In this document: piece after piece, positions 40,390 to 49,655 of the stretch | Layout of the letters: each line of letters starts with the position of its first letter | Position numbering within the stretch: position 1 is the stretch's first letter | Assembly (NCBI RefSeq): GCF_030552475.1 | Contig: NZ_JAUPED010000012.1 | Span: forward strand, 1-64,000 | Source of the DNA: Mariniflexile sp. AS56 | GTDB lineage: Bacteria > Bacteroidota > Bacteroidia > Flavobacteriales > Flavobacteriaceae | Direction of reading: 5' to 3' | DNA: 64,000 bases | Translations under genes and position numbers: made by a program | Notes under the pieces: generated by a model | Database searches by the model: none | What the model saw: the letters and a program-made list of their open reading frames with translations, nothing else | Told to the model about the DNA's origin: nothing

Positions 40390-41160
40390 ATGAAAAGATT
40401 ATTTTCTATCCTTGCCATTACAGGAATGATGGCTTTTGGAACTGTTAATGCAGCTACAAATGCAAACACAAGTACAGTTGCAACAACTGTAGCAAGTATG
40501 ACACAAGATGACACTGCACAAGCAGAAGAACTTGGGTTTCATCAAGAATTAAAAAAGAGATTTATTGAAGGAGGTCCTGGATTTATGGGGATTGTATTAT
40601 TATGTTTAATTCTTGGATTAGCAATTGCTATCGAAAGAATTATCTTTTTAAATCTTTCAACTACAAACACAAAAAAATTAACTCAAGAAGTTGAAGATGC
40701 ACTTGCATCTGGTGGTGTTGAAGCTGCTAAAGAAGTTTGTAGAAACACAAAAGGCCCAATCGCTTCTATCTATTACCAAGGTTTAGACAGAACGGATGAA
40801 GGTTTAGACGCTGTTGAGAAAGCTGTTGTAGCTTACGGTGGTGTTCAAATGGGTCAATTAGAGAAAAACGTATCATGGATTTCATTATTTATCGCATTAG
40901 CGCCAATGTTAGGGTTCATGGGAACTGTAATTGGTATGATTAACGCGTTCGATAAAATTGAAGCTGCTGGAGATATGCAACCATCACTTGTTGCTGGGGG
41001 TATTAAAATTGCACTTTTAACAACCGTATTTGGTCTTGTTGTTGCGATGATCCTTCAAGTTTTTTACAACTACATTATTGCTAAGATTGATAGTATTGTT
41101 AACGATATGGAAGATGCTTCTATCACGTTAATGGACTTATTGATCAGAAATAAAAAGTAA
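40390..41160 (+). CDS. MotA/TolQ/ExbB-type proton channel protein
   Basis: A 256-residue membrane protein with the ExbB/TolQ domain. An N-terminal hydrophobic leader (about 1-22, AITGMMAFGTVNA) is followed by a Thr/Ala-rich stretch, the first channel helix (GIVLLCLILGLAIAIERIIFLN, about 57-78), a cytoplasmic helical region and the last two channel helices (WISLFIALAPMLGFMGTVIGMINAFDKIE, about 163-191, then GIKIALLTTVFGLVVAMILQ). It energises TonB receptors such as those at 8-14 kb by using the proton gradient together with ExbD. It is the first gene of a four-gene operon with two exbD genes. Confidence 0.92.
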   Translation: MKRLFSILAITGMMAFGTVNAATNANTSTVATTVASMTQDDTAQAEELGFHQELKKRFIEGGPGFMGIVLLCLILGLAIAIERIIFLNLSTTNTKKLTQEVEDALASGGVEAAKEVCRNTKGPIASIYYQGLDRTDEGLDAVEKAVVAYGGVQMGQLEKNVSWISLFIALAPMLGFMGTVIGMINAFDKIEAAGDMQPSLVAGGIKIALLTTVFGLVVAMILQVFYNYIIAKIDSIVNDMEDASITLMDLLIRNKK

Positions 41161-41179
41161 TAATTAAAACGAAATAATC

Positions 41180-41602
41180 ATGAATTTATATAAAATACTC
41201 AAGTATTTAGCTTACGCTCTTGGTATTATTGGTGCTATTTTTGCACTAATGTTAATGACCACAGATTCAGAAAGCATGATAGATAACATTTTATTTGTTA
41301 CTTATATTGTACTTTTTGTTGTTATAGCTTTAATACTTATTTATGTCCTTAAAGGCATATTTGCAGGAAATATTAAAAAAACTTTATCGACGGTTGGAAT
41401 GTTTTTAGCTGTTATTTTGATCTCTTATCTAATATCTTCAGGTACAGATTTAGATTTGAAACAATTTAATGATAAAGGTTTAGGCATTACAGAAGGAGTT
41501 TCTAAGAACGTTGGAGCAGGTTTATATGCTTTTTACATTCTTGCGGCTGTAGCAGTAGTTGCTACGTTCCTATCAAGTGCGAAAAAACTAATAAATAAAT
41601 AA
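41180..41602 (+). CDS. membrane protein of the ExbB/ExbD operon, unknown function
   Basis: A 140-residue integral membrane protein with about four helices (about 8-28 AYALGIIGAIFALMLM, 36-60 ILFVTYIVLFVVIALILIYVL, 69-90 TVGMFLAVILISYLISS, 115-134 YAFYILAAVAVVATFLSS). It sits between exbB and the first exbD, 19 and 3 bases from each. Its constant linkage in flavobacterial exb loci, as I recall, suggests an accessory subunit, but I know no experimental function. No recognisable motif. Confidence 0.75.
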   Translation: MNLYKILKYLAYALGIIGAIFALMLMTTDSESMIDNILFVTYIVLFVVIALILIYVLKGIFAGNIKKTLSTVGMFLAVILISYLISSGTDLDLKQFNDKGLGITEGVSKNVGAGLYAFYILAAVAVVATFLSSAKKLINK

Positions 41603-41605
41603 ATT

Positions 41606-42193
41606 ATGGCAAAAAGAGCAGCACCAGAAGTAAATGCAGGCTCCATGGCCGACATTGCGTTCTTACTATTAATATTTTTCTTAGTAACAACCACTATTGA
41701 AACGGATTCTGGTTTAAACAGAAAGTTACCGCCTATCGAGGATAACGTAGAACCGCCTATCATTAAGCAAAAGAATATTTTTACTGTACTTTTGAATGGT
41801 AAAGATCAATTACTTGTTGAAGATGAGGTTATGGAACTTAAAGATTTGAGAAAAGCAGCCACAGAGTTTTTGGATAATGGTGGTGATCGTACTTGTGATT
41901 ATTGTAATGGAGAAAAGGATCCTGATTCATCAGATAATCCAGATAAAGCCGTTATATCATTAAAGAATGAACGCGAAACAAGCTATAAAATGTATATAGC
42001 TGTTCAAAATGAGTTAGTAGCTGCATACAACGATTTAAGAAATACGAGAGCATCAGCGCTTTATGGTAAATCTTTTGTTGAAATGGAGGCGAACCTTAAT
42101 GATGTGAATTGGCCAGGAAACAAAGAAAAGCTTAAAGAGCAACTTGAGAAGATAAAACTTGAGTACCCTCAAAAGCTTTCAGAAGTACAATAA
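41606..42193 (+). CDS. ExbD/TolR-family protein 1, with CxxC insertion
   Basis: A 195-residue ExbD-type protein. A short cytoplasmic start is followed by one membrane helix with the proton-binding Asp16 (MADIAFLLLIFFLVTTT). The periplasmic domain (about 40-195) is longer than usual. It carries CDYC (Cys97, Cys100) in an acidic loop, then a helical segment ending KIKLEYPQKLSEVQ. Two cysteines at CxxC spacing could form a disulfide or bind metal. It forms the energy channel with ExbB and a second ExbD encoded downstream. Confidence 0.9.
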   Translation: MAKRAAPEVNAGSMADIAFLLLIFFLVTTTIETDSGLNRKLPPIEDNVEPPIIKQKNIFTVLLNGKDQLLVEDEVMELKDLRKAATEFLDNGGDRTCDYCNGEKDPDSSDNPDKAVISLKNERETSYKMYIAVQNELVAAYNDLRNTRASALYGKSFVEMEANLNDVNWPGNKEKLKEQLEKIKLEYPQKLSEVQ

Positions 42194-42214
42194 TTTAAAA
42201 TTTAACACATTACT

Positions 42215-42691
42215 ATGGGTAAATTTAAAAAGAATCAAGGAGGCGATATGCCAGCAATATCAACTGCATCATTACCCGATATTGTATTTATGTTATTATT
42301 CTTTTTTATGGTGGCGACTGTTATGAGACAGAATACCTTAAAAATAGAGAATAATTTACCGTTTGCAGATCAGGTTGAGAAGTTAGATAAGAAGGATTTG
42401 GTAATGTATATATATGCAGGTAAACCAAGTGCTAATTATAGAAACTTTGGTACTGAAAGCAGAATACAATTAAATGATGATTTTGCTGATGTTAAAGATA
42501 TCGCAGCTTTTATTGCCGCTGAACGCGCTTCTAAAAGAGAGGAATTAATTCCTTTTTTAACTACTGCATTAAAAGTAGATAAAGACGCTAATATGGGTTT
42601 AATAGGTGATATTAAGCAAGAATTGCGAAAAGTAAATGCACTTAAAATTAATTACACAACTAAGAAAGGTTCTGTAATGAGTAACAATTAA
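42215..42691 (+). CDS. ExbD/TolR-family protein 2
   Basis: A 158-residue ExbD-type protein. The single membrane helix includes the proton-binding Asp in LPDIVFMLLFFFMVATVM (about residues 20-37). The periplasmic domain has KDLVMYIYAGKP and a C-terminal AFIAAERASKREELIPFLTTALKVD region. It is shorter than the neighbouring ExbD and lacks its CxxC insertion. Two ExbD paralogues with one ExbB is a usual Bacteroidetes arrangement, and the two may form a hetero-dimer. It is the last gene of the exb operon, followed by a strong terminator. Confidence 0.9.
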   Translation: MGKFKKNQGGDMPAISTASLPDIVFMLLFFFMVATVMRQNTLKIENNLPFADQVEKLDKKDLVMYIYAGKPSANYRNFGTESRIQLNDDFADVKDIAAFIAAERASKREELIPFLTTALKVDKDANMGLIGDIKQELRKVNALKINYTTKKGSVMSNN

Positions 42692-42713
42692 TTTCTATAT
42701 TCTTAATTTTATA

Positions 42714-42752
42714 ACAAAGGCGCTTTGATTTATCAAAGCGCCTTTGTATTTT
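42714..42752 (+). terminator. terminator of the exb operon
   Basis: ACAAAGGCGCTTTGAT (42714-42729) and ATCAAAGCGCCTTTGT (42732-42747) are perfect 16-base arms, followed by ATTTTTA. It is 22 bases after exbD2. Confidence 0.92.
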
Positions 42753-42776
42753 TAATAATATCACATGTCATTATAT

Positions 42777-42784
42777 TACCTTTG
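42777..42784 (+). promoter_or_regulatory. -7 box of the beta-barrel gene promoter
   Basis: TACCTTTG is an exact TAnnTTTG match, 28 bases before the ATG at 42813. This supports transcription separate from the exb operon. Confidence 0.55.
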
Positions 42785-42812
42785 CCTGTGTAACTAATTA
42801 TAATTGTTAAGA

Positions 42813-43505
42813 ATGAAATCTTTATATACTATTCTATGTTCTTTAGTGTGTGTAACCGTAGGTTATTCTCAAACAGATAGTATTAGTAAGGTTGATGAAC
42901 ATTATAAAGAGGATCAATTTTATATAGGTATTACTTATAATTTATTGGGTAATAAACCAACAGACTTGTCTCAAAGCGGGTTTTCTAGTGGGTTGCATTT
43001 TGGTATTGTAAAAGACATGCCATTAAATGAGGCAAGAAATGTAGCCTTGGGTATTGGTTTGGGCTATTCCTTAAATTCTTTCAATCAAAATTTGCTTATT
43101 GATAAAGATGCTTCAGGTACTGTCACCTATGCTGTTTTAGATGATGGGAGCACGTATTCCAAAAACAAGTACACTAACCAACTGTTAGAACTTCCGATTG
43201 AATTTAGATGGCGTACATCAACACCATCGGAATATAACTTTTGGCGTATTTATGCTGGTTTTAAGGTTGGCTACTTAGTAAGTAGTACAACAAAGTATAA
43301 AGGCGACTTAGGCTATCTTAAACATCGTAATATTAGTGATTTTAATAAGCTTCAATATGGTGTAACGCTTTCTGCAGGCTATAATACTTGGAACTTATAC
43401 ATATATTATGGGTTAAACCCCATTTTTTCGAATGATGCGACCTTAAATGGAAGTACAATTAAAGCAAATACCTTAAAAGCAGGGTTGATGTTTTATATTT
43501 TATAG
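42813..43505 (+). CDS. outer-membrane beta-barrel protein (PorT-like)
   Basis: A 230-residue secreted protein. The signal peptide ends around TVGYSQ (about 19 residues from this start). The remainder consists of barrel-like strands such as DQFYIGITYNLLG, SSGLHFGIVKDM, ARNVALGIGLGYSLNS, LLELPIEFRWRTS and WNLYIYYGLNPIFS, ending LKAGLMFYIL. It resembles the PorT/outer-membrane-beta-barrel family, whose members help type IX secretion or are of unknown role. The start was placed at the ATG at 42813, not at an in-frame TTG three codons upstream. It follows the exb operon but has its own -7 box. Confidence 0.8.
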   Translation: MKSLYTILCSLVCVTVGYSQTDSISKVDEHYKEDQFYIGITYNLLGNKPTDLSQSGFSSGLHFGIVKDMPLNEARNVALGIGLGYSLNSFNQNLLIDKDASGTVTYAVLDDGSTYSKNKYTNQLLELPIEFRWRTSTPSEYNFWRIYAGFKVGYLVSSTTKYKGDLGYLKHRNISDFNKLQYGVTLSAGYNTWNLYIYYGLNPIFSNDATLNGSTIKANTLKAGLMFYIL

Positions 43506-43509
43506 GTGA

Positions 43510-44115
43510 CTATAACCAATAAGTCACTAAGATGAGTTGGGGCATCATTCCAATAAATATACCCATAAGTAACTCTTTATACGTATGTGCCTTTAAATGC
43601 AGTCTAGAAGTTGCTACGGCGCCTGTTATTACACACATTAAAGCCAGTATATCATTTATGTTTATATTGAAATGAATACTTAAATCAATAAAAAACATAA
43701 AAAGCCCGGAAATCGCAATCATGTGTATACTTGCTTTGAATTTAAAAACGGCTAAGATTAAACAGGACATGGTGGAAATTAGTACGCCAACAAAAAAGAA
43801 ATAAAGTTCTATAAATTGCGATTGTGTAAATATTCGAAGTAAAATTATAAGAATAATTACACTATTTAAGGCTAATGGAATAATACGTTCGGTTGTTGTT
43901 TTTAAATAGATAGTCTGTATCTTACCTAAGGTTTTTAATAAAAAATATATTAAAACTGGTAAAACAATGGTTAGTATGGCTAATGATATGAGTTTCGCAT
44001 ACACAATTTCTTGTGGTGTAAAACGAGGGGAAACAAAAAAATAAAAACCAACCCCCACTAAAGGCATAATTAAAGGGTGGAAAATAACCGAGACACTTTT
44101 TAAAAAACGATCCAT
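43510..44115 (-). CDS. PAP2-like integral membrane protein
   Basis: A 201-residue membrane protein with about six helices. Remnants of the PAP2 phosphatase motifs can be traced: KTTTERIIP (Lys72, Arg77, Pro80), SIH in place of SGH (129-131) and SRLHLKAHTYKE (Ser170, Arg171, His177, Glu181), matching SR-x5-H-x3-D except for Glu instead of Asp. The enzyme could act on a lipid pyrophosphate such as undecaprenyl pyrophosphate, but with changed motifs it may have another role. It overlaps rpoN by one base and is translationally coupled to it, an odd partnership with no obvious functional reason. Confidence 0.7.
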   Translation of the reverse strand: MDRFLKSVSVIFHPLIMPLVGVGFYFFVSPRFTPQEIVYAKLISLAILTIVLPVLIYFLLKTLGKIQTIYLKTTTERIIPLALNSVIILIILLRIFTQSQFIELYFFFVGVLISTMSCLILAVFKFKASIHMIAISGLFMFFIDLSIHFNININDILALMCVITGAVATSRLHLKAHTYKELLMGIFIGMMPQLILVTYWL

Positions 44116-45575
44116 TATATTTTTTTTCGTAACCTAGCCACTGGTATATCTAATTGCTCCCTATATTTAGCAACAGTGCGTCGTGCAATTGGGTAGCCTT
44201 TTTCTTTTAAAATAGCAGCTAAAGTTTCATCGGTTAAGGGTTTTCTTTTTTCCTCTTCTTCAATAACTGTTTCTAAAATTTTCTTGATTTCTCGGGTTGA
44301 AACATCTTCACCTTGATCGTTTTTCATCGATTCTGAAAAGAATTCTTTTATTAATTTCGTTCCGTAAGGTGTGTCAACATATTTGCTGTTTGCTACGCGT
44401 GATACTGTGGAAACATCCATAGATATTTCATCTGCCACGTCTTTTAGAATCATAGGTTTTAAATTGCGTTCATCGCCTGTTAAAAAATATTCTTCTTGAT
44501 AGTTCATGATGGCACTCATGGTAATGAACAGTGTTTGCTGGCGCTGCTTGATGGCTTCAATAAACCATTTGGCAGCATCTAATTTTTGTTTGATAAATAT
44601 AACGGCGTCTTTTTGAGATTTCGATTTATCTTTAGATTCTTTATAGCCTGTTAGCATGTTATTGTACTCTCTCGATACATGAAGTTCGGGGGCATTACGG
44701 CCGTTCAAAGTTAATTCCAATTCACCATCAACTATTTTAATAGCAAAATCAGGAACTACATGTTCCACAATGCGGTTGTTACCGGCGTAAGAGCCTCCTG
44801 GTTTTGGGTTTAAATGTTCAATTTCACGAATGGCATCTTTTAGTTGAATTTCTGAAATGTCAAACTTTTGAAGCAGCTTGTCGTAATGCTTCTTTGTGAA
44901 TTGATCGAAGGCGTTATCTATAATATCAATTGCTAATTCGGTATCGGCTGTTTTTTCTTTTCTATGTAATTGAATACTTAAACACTCTTGTAAATTTCGA
45001 GCTCCTACACCTGCAGGATCTAATTGATGTACAATTCTAAGCACTTTACCTATTTTTTCTTCAGTGGTATAGACACTTTGCGTAAAAGCCAAATCGTCCA
45101 TGATATCTGGTAACGATCTGCGTATATAACCGCTTTCATCAACACTACCTACTAAAAACTCTGCAATTTCGTATTCTTCATCATCCAATCTGTAGGTGTT
45201 TAATTGGTTTATTAGATGTTGTGTGAATGAAGTTCCTGCAGCATAAGGCATTGTTTTTTCTTCATCATCGCTGCTGTAGTTGTTGGCTTGGGTGCGGTAA
45301 TCTGGAATTTCATCATCACTTAAATATTCATCAACATTGATGTCTTCGTTTCCGATGGTTTCACTGTCATCAAAATCATCATTGGTGTTGTCGAAATCTG
45401 AGTCAAAATCACTTTCTAATTCTTCCTTGCCACCTTCTAAAGCAGGGTTTTCTTCCAACTCTTGTTTCAAGCGTTGCTCAAATGCTTGCGTAGGCAACTG
45501 TATCAATTTCATTAATTGAATTTGTTGCGGCGACAGTTTTTGCGATAATTTAAATTGTAAATGTTGCTTGAGCAT
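44115..45575 (-). CDS. rpoN: RNA polymerase sigma-54 factor
   Basis: A 486-residue sigma-54 protein. Region I at the N-terminus is Gln/Leu-rich (LQFKLSQKLSPQQIQLMKLIQLPTQ). An acidic region II is followed by the core-binding domain. Region III holds the helix-turn-helix (VADEISMDVSTVSRVANSKY, about 375-395) and the RpoN box ARRTVAKYRE near the C-terminus, here IARRTVAKYREQLDIP. It reads -24/-12 promoters with AAA+ activators. Located between asnS (upstream, separated by a terminator) and a PAP2-like gene that it overlaps by one base. Confidence 0.96.
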   Translation of the reverse strand: MLKQHLQFKLSQKLSPQQIQLMKLIQLPTQAFEQRLKQELEENPALEGGKEELESDFDSDFDNTNDDFDDSETIGNEDINVDEYLSDDEIPDYRTQANNYSSDDEEKTMPYAAGTSFTQHLINQLNTYRLDDEEYEIAEFLVGSVDESGYIRRSLPDIMDDLAFTQSVYTTEEKIGKVLRIVHQLDPAGVGARNLQECLSIQLHRKEKTADTELAIDIIDNAFDQFTKKHYDKLLQKFDISEIQLKDAIREIEHLNPKPGGSYAGNNRIVEHVVPDFAIKIVDGELELTLNGRNAPELHVSREYNNMLTGYKESKDKSKSQKDAVIFIKQKLDAAKWFIEAIKQRQQTLFITMSAIMNYQEEYFLTGDERNLKPMILKDVADEISMDVSTVSRVANSKYVDTPYGTKLIKEFFSESMKNDQGEDVSTREIKKILETVIEEEEKRKPLTDETLAAILKEKGYPIARRTVAKYREQLDIPVARLRKKI

Positions 45576-45621
45576 ATTGTGATTTGGTTTCTGTAAAAAT
45601 AAAAAACTATTTCTAAAAAAA

Positions 45622-45654
45622 AGACCTCACATGTTTTTAATACTTGTGAGGTCT
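45622..45654 (-). terminator. asnS terminator
   Basis: Perfect 10-base arms AGACCTCACA (45622-45631) and TGTGAGGTCT (45645-45654), with an A-tract that gives a T-tract on the minus strand. It lies 19 bases after asnS and before rpoN. Confidence 0.88.
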
Positions 45655-45672
45655 AATTAATTCATATAGAAT

Positions 45673-47112
45673 TTAGAATTCAGCGTTTTGCGGTGTTCTA
45701 GGAAACGGTATAACGTCTCGAATATTGCTCATACCAGTCGCAAACATAACCAAACGTTCAAAGCCTAAACCAAAACCAGCGTGTACAGCGGTTCCAAATT
45801 TACGTAAATCTAAATACCACCACAGTTCTTCTTCAGGGATATTAGAAGCTGCCATACGTTGTTTAAGGACTTCTAAGCGTTCTTCACGTTGTGCACCTCC
45901 AACAATTTCTCCAATACCTGGAAATAGAATGTCCATAGCGCGAACGGTTTTCCCGTCATCATTCATACGCATGTAAAATGCTTTGATGTCTGCCGGATAA
46001 TCGAACAATATGACTGGACATTTAAAGTGTTTTTCAACTAAAAAGCGTTCATGTTCACTTTGTAAATCGGTACCCCAATCTTTAATTATGTATTTAAACT
46101 TCTTTTTCTTATTAGGTGTGCTGTCTCGAAGAATGTCTATGGCTTCTGTATAGCTTACGCGTTTGAAATTATTATCGGTTACAAAGTTTAATTTTTCAAT
46201 TAAACTCATATCGTTTCGTTCGTTTTGAGGTTTTCTTTTGTCTTCGTCTTGTAAACGAGCGTCTAAGAAATCTAAGTCTTCACGGTTATTTTTAAGAATG
46301 TATTTGATTACGAATTTCATGAAATCTTCAGCCAAATCCATATTACCAGCTAAATCCATAAAAGCGACCTCGGGCTCAATCATCCAGAATTCTGCTAAAT
46401 GTCTTGATGTATTGGAGTTTTCTGCTCTAAAAGTAGGCCCAAAAGTATAAACCTTCCCTAAAGACATCGCGTAAGTTTCAGCTTCTAATTGACCAGAAAC
46501 GGTTAAATTAGTTTCTTTTCCGAAGAAATCTTTAGAATAATCCACATGACCTTCTTCATTTAAAGGTGGTTTTTTAGCATCTAGATTGGTAACTCTAAAC
46601 ATTTCACCAGCACCTTCGGCATCACTTCCAGTAATGATTGGGGTATGCACGTTGTGAAAACCGTTCTCATTAAAGTATTTATGAATGGCGAACGATAACG
46701 CAGAACGCAAGCGCATAACGGCACTAAACGTATTTGTTCTGGTTCTTAAATGGGCATTTTCTCTTAAAAATTCAAAAGAATGTTTTTTGGGTTGAATAGG
46801 GTAGGTTTCAGGGTCTGAATCGCCTAAAATTTTGATACATGTTACTTGAATTTCAACCTTTTGTCCTTTTCCCTGGCTTTCTACTAGCTCGCCTTTAATA
46901 TGTATTGCAGCACCTGTAGTAATGCGTTTTAAGAGAGATTCTTCTAAGGTTTCAAAATCGACAACACATTGTATGTTATTAAGTGTAGAACCATCGTTTA
47001 AAGCGATGAATCGATTCGCTCTAAAAGTTCTAACCCATCCTTTTATGTCAACTTCAGAACGAACATAATCTTGCGTTAGTAAGTCTGAAATGGTACGTAA
47101 TTTCATAAGCAT
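45673..47112 (-). CDS. asnS: asparaginyl-tRNA synthetase
   Basis: A 479-residue class II synthetase. The N-terminal OB anticodon-binding domain (about 15-115, [20 protein letters not shown]) is followed by the catalytic domain with [24 protein letters not shown] (motif 2, about 223-246) and motif 3 [15 protein letters not shown] (about 450-464). The motif [11 protein letters not shown] is the asparagine-specific signature, as opposed to aspartate. Two nearby ATGs, 47112 and 47106, could both start translation; 47112 is shown. This organism therefore charges tRNA-Asn directly. Confidence 0.95.
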   Translation of the reverse strand: MLMKLRTISDLLTQDYVRSEVDIKGWVRTFRANRFIALNDGSTLNNIQCVVDFETLEESLLKRITTGAAIHIKGELVESQGKGQKVEIQVTCIKILGDSDPETYPIQPKKHSFEFLRENAHLRTRTNTFSAVMRLRSALSFAIHKYFNENGFHNVHTPIITGSDAEGAGEMFRVTNLDAKKPPLNEEGHVDYSKDFFGKETNLTVSGQLEAETYAMSLGKVYTFGPTFRAENSNTSRHLAEFWMIEPEVAFMDLAGNMDLAEDFMKFVIKYILKNNREDLDFLDARLQDEDKRKPQNERNDMSLIEKLNFVTDNNFKRVSYTEAIDILRDSTPNKKKKFKYIIKDWGTDLQSEHERFLVEKHFKCPVILFDYPADIKAFYMRMNDDGKTVRAMDILFPGIGEIVGGAQREERLEVLKQRMAASNIPEEELWWYLDLRKFGTAVHAGFGLGFERLVMFATGMSNIRDVIPFPRTPQNAEF

Positions 47113-47202
47113 TAAAATTTAGTAATGTAAATATAAAGGTTTCGAAGGTGAAAATTCAAAATCTAAAAACCAAATTCCAAAATCTTAATTTGAGATGTGG
47201 TT

Positions 47203-49608
47203 TTAAATATTGGAATTTCTGTCATCGCTATCATCTTCCTCTGGAATAATATTGATTGCAGGCTCTTTTAGCACTTCTTTATTAGCGATGCTACGTTCTA
47301 AAGATAATAATAAAGAAGGTAGTAATAGTAAGTTTGACAACATCGCAAAAAGCAATGTGGCCGATACTAAAGCACCTAAAGCGACGGTGCCACCAAAACT
47401 AGAAATGGTGAATACAGAGAAACCAAAGAACAGTACAATGGAGGTGTAAAACATACTCACACCCGTTTCGCGTAATGCCCCATAAACAGATACTTTAATT
47501 TTCCAGTTATTAGCTTGTAATTCTTGTCTGTATTTTGCTAAAAAGTGAATGGTGTCATCTACTGAAATACCGAAGGCGATACTAAATACCAAAATGGTTG
47601 AAGGTTTGATGGGAACACCTAAATACCCCATAAGACCTGCGGTGACAAGAAGCGGAATGAGGTTAGGAATTAATGATACAATAATCATACGTCCAGATCT
47701 AAACATATACGCCATAAATAGCGCTATTAAGATGATGGCTAGCGATAAAGAAATGGCCAGGTTTTTTACCAAATAGGTAGTTCCTTTTTGAAAAACTAAG
47801 GCTTTCCCCGTCATGGTAACTGTATATCTTTCTTTAGGAAATAGTTTATCTATTTTAGTTTGAAGGTTTTCTTCAATACGTTCCATTTTATCGGTACCAA
47901 TATCTTTCATAAAGGTTGTGATGCGGGCGTATTGACCAGTGCTATCCACAAAGTTTTTAAGTAAATCGACATTAGAGGTCGAGTTTTTGGCATATGATAA
48001 AATAAAACTGTTTTCTTGTGAAGTAGGCAGTTGGTAAAATTTAGTATTCCCGTTGTAATAGGCTTGTTTGGAATATTTAACCAAATCGACCACCGAAATA
48101 GGTTTTGATAATTCAGGTGTTTCAGTGATTAATTCCTGAAGTTCGTCCATGCGTTTTAATGTAGAAAGTTTCATGACACCTTGCTTGCGCTTCGTATCAA
48201 TCATTATTTCTAAAGGCATGATACCATTAAATTCGTCTTCAAAAAAGCGGATATCCTTAACAAACCCCGAATCTTGCGGCATGTCTTCTATTAAACTACC
48301 CGAAATTTTTATCTGGTAAATACCAATAATACTCACAATTAGAAGCACTAAAGCGACCGAGTAAATAGCAATACGCTCATGTTTTACCATACGCTCTGTC
48401 CAGTTTACGAAGCCACCAATCCAACGTTTATTTAAATGTTCTAAATGCCTGTCTTTTGGGTAAGGCAAAAACGTATAGATAATGGGGATGATAAGTAAAC
48501 ATAAAATAAAAATGGCAAGAATACTTAAAGAAGCTACAATACCAAATTCTTTTAAAAGGGTGCTTTCTGTAAGTATGAAAGTCGCAAAACCAGAAGCGGT
48601 AGTGACATTCGTCATTAAAGTCGCATTACCAATTTTTGTGATAACACGCTGTAACGATTTTACTTTATTACCATGCAGTTTTACTTCGTGCTGGTATTTA
48701 TTTATTAAAAAGATACAGTTTGGAATCCCAATAACAATAATTAATGGCGGAATAAGGGCTGTTAAAACTGTTATCTCATAATTAAGTGCACCAATAATAC
48801 CTAAGGTCCACATAACACCTACACAAACCACCACCAATGATATTAAAGTCGCTCTAAACGATCTGAAAAACAAAAAGAAAATAAGTGAGGTTACTAGTAA
48901 TGCGGCTAGCACAAACCAAACAATTTCATCAACTATTAATTGGGCGTTTAAGGTTCTAATATAAGGCATACCCGAAATGCGCACATCTAAATGGGTAACA
49001 TCCTCAAAAGCCTTAATTTTAGGTTCTAATTCCTTAATTATAAAATCTTTTCTGGCCGATGTGTTAACAATGGCTTTGTCAAGATAAATTATGGTTCTTA
49101 TGGTTTTTGTTTTCTTATTGAATAAGAAATTATCGTAAAAAGGGTATTTGTTGAAAAGTTCATCTTCAAGCTTATTTACTTGTGCGGTAGAAGTAATAGA
49201 ATCTTTTATGAAAGGTTCTAAATTGAATTTTTGTTGAAGGGTATCTTTTACAAGTTTTTGAAGGTCTTTAACAGAAATAACGGTTTCAACTTCAGCATAA
49301 TCTTTAAAGCTATCGGCTAATTTATTCCAAGCATTTAATTTTTCAACTGAAAGTAAGGTGCTGTCTTTAACACCAATAATAATAAGATTTCCTTCTTCAC
49401 CAAAGGTGTTTAGAAAGTTGTTATAGGTGACATTTACTTCATGATCGTCTGGTAAAAGATTCGCTTCCGTATTCGAAAAACGCATGTTTTTCCATTGGGT
49501 ACTAAATAAAACGGTGATACTAATAATACCAACAAGAATTCCTATCTTATTACGTAAAATTAACCTTGCGGTAACGTCCCAAAAATCTTTGGTAAAAAGT
49601 TTTAACAT
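47203..49608 (-). CDS. MMPL/RND-superfamily exporter
   Basis: An 801-residue membrane protein with two halves, each a periplasmic loop plus six helices (first half with EIVWFVLAALLVTSLIFFLFFRSF, second half with NLAISLSLAIILIALFMAYMF). The TM4 segments contain TLMTNVTTASGFATFILT and the related LRETGVSMFYTSIVLFFGFSVF near GISVDDTIHFLAKYRQ, the proton-relay-like acidic pair. It is a two-fold version of the RND fold without the extended AcrB porter. Substrates in related proteins are lipids, hopanoids or siderophores. It lies 47 bases after a DUF5686-like outer-membrane gene, which may be its partner. Confidence 0.88.
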   Translation of the reverse strand: MLKLFTKDFWDVTARLILRNKIGILVGIISITVLFSTQWKNMRFSNTEANLLPDDHEVNVTYNNFLNTFGEEGNLIIIGVKDSTLLSVEKLNAWNKLADSFKDYAEVETVISVKDLQKLVKDTLQQKFNLEPFIKDSITSTAQVNKLEDELFNKYPFYDNFLFNKKTKTIRTIIYLDKAIVNTSARKDFIIKELEPKIKAFEDVTHLDVRISGMPYIRTLNAQLIVDEIVWFVLAALLVTSLIFFLFFRSFRATLISLVVVCVGVMWTLGIIGALNYEITVLTALIPPLIIVIGIPNCIFLINKYQHEVKLHGNKVKSLQRVITKIGNATLMTNVTTASGFATFILTESTLLKEFGIVASLSILAIFILCLLIIPIIYTFLPYPKDRHLEHLNKRWIGGFVNWTERMVKHERIAIYSVALVLLIVSIIGIYQIKISGSLIEDMPQDSGFVKDIRFFEDEFNGIMPLEIMIDTKRKQGVMKLSTLKRMDELQELITETPELSKPISVVDLVKYSKQAYYNGNTKFYQLPTSQENSFILSYAKNSTSNVDLLKNFVDSTGQYARITTFMKDIGTDKMERIEENLQTKIDKLFPKERYTVTMTGKALVFQKGTTYLVKNLAISLSLAIILIALFMAYMFRSGRMIIVSLIPNLIPLLVTAGLMGYLGVPIKPSTILVFSIAFGISVDDTIHFLAKYRQELQANNWKIKVSVYGALRETGVSMFYTSIVLFFGFSVFTISSFGGTVALGALVSATLLFAMLSNLLLLPSLLLSLERSIANKEVLKEPAINIIPEEDDSDDRNSNI

Positions 49609-49627
49609 GCCTTAAATAAAAGTTGGG

Positions 49628-49635
49628 CAAAGGTA
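49628..49635 (-). promoter_or_regulatory. -7 box of the MMPL exporter promoter
   Basis: CAAAGGTA reads TACCTTTG on the minus strand, an exact TAnnTTTG match ending 19 bases before the ATG at 49608. It suggests the exporter has its own promoter even though the upstream gene is only 47 bases away. Confidence 0.5.
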
Positions 49636-49655
49636 GAAAAAATGAGGGTAATACC

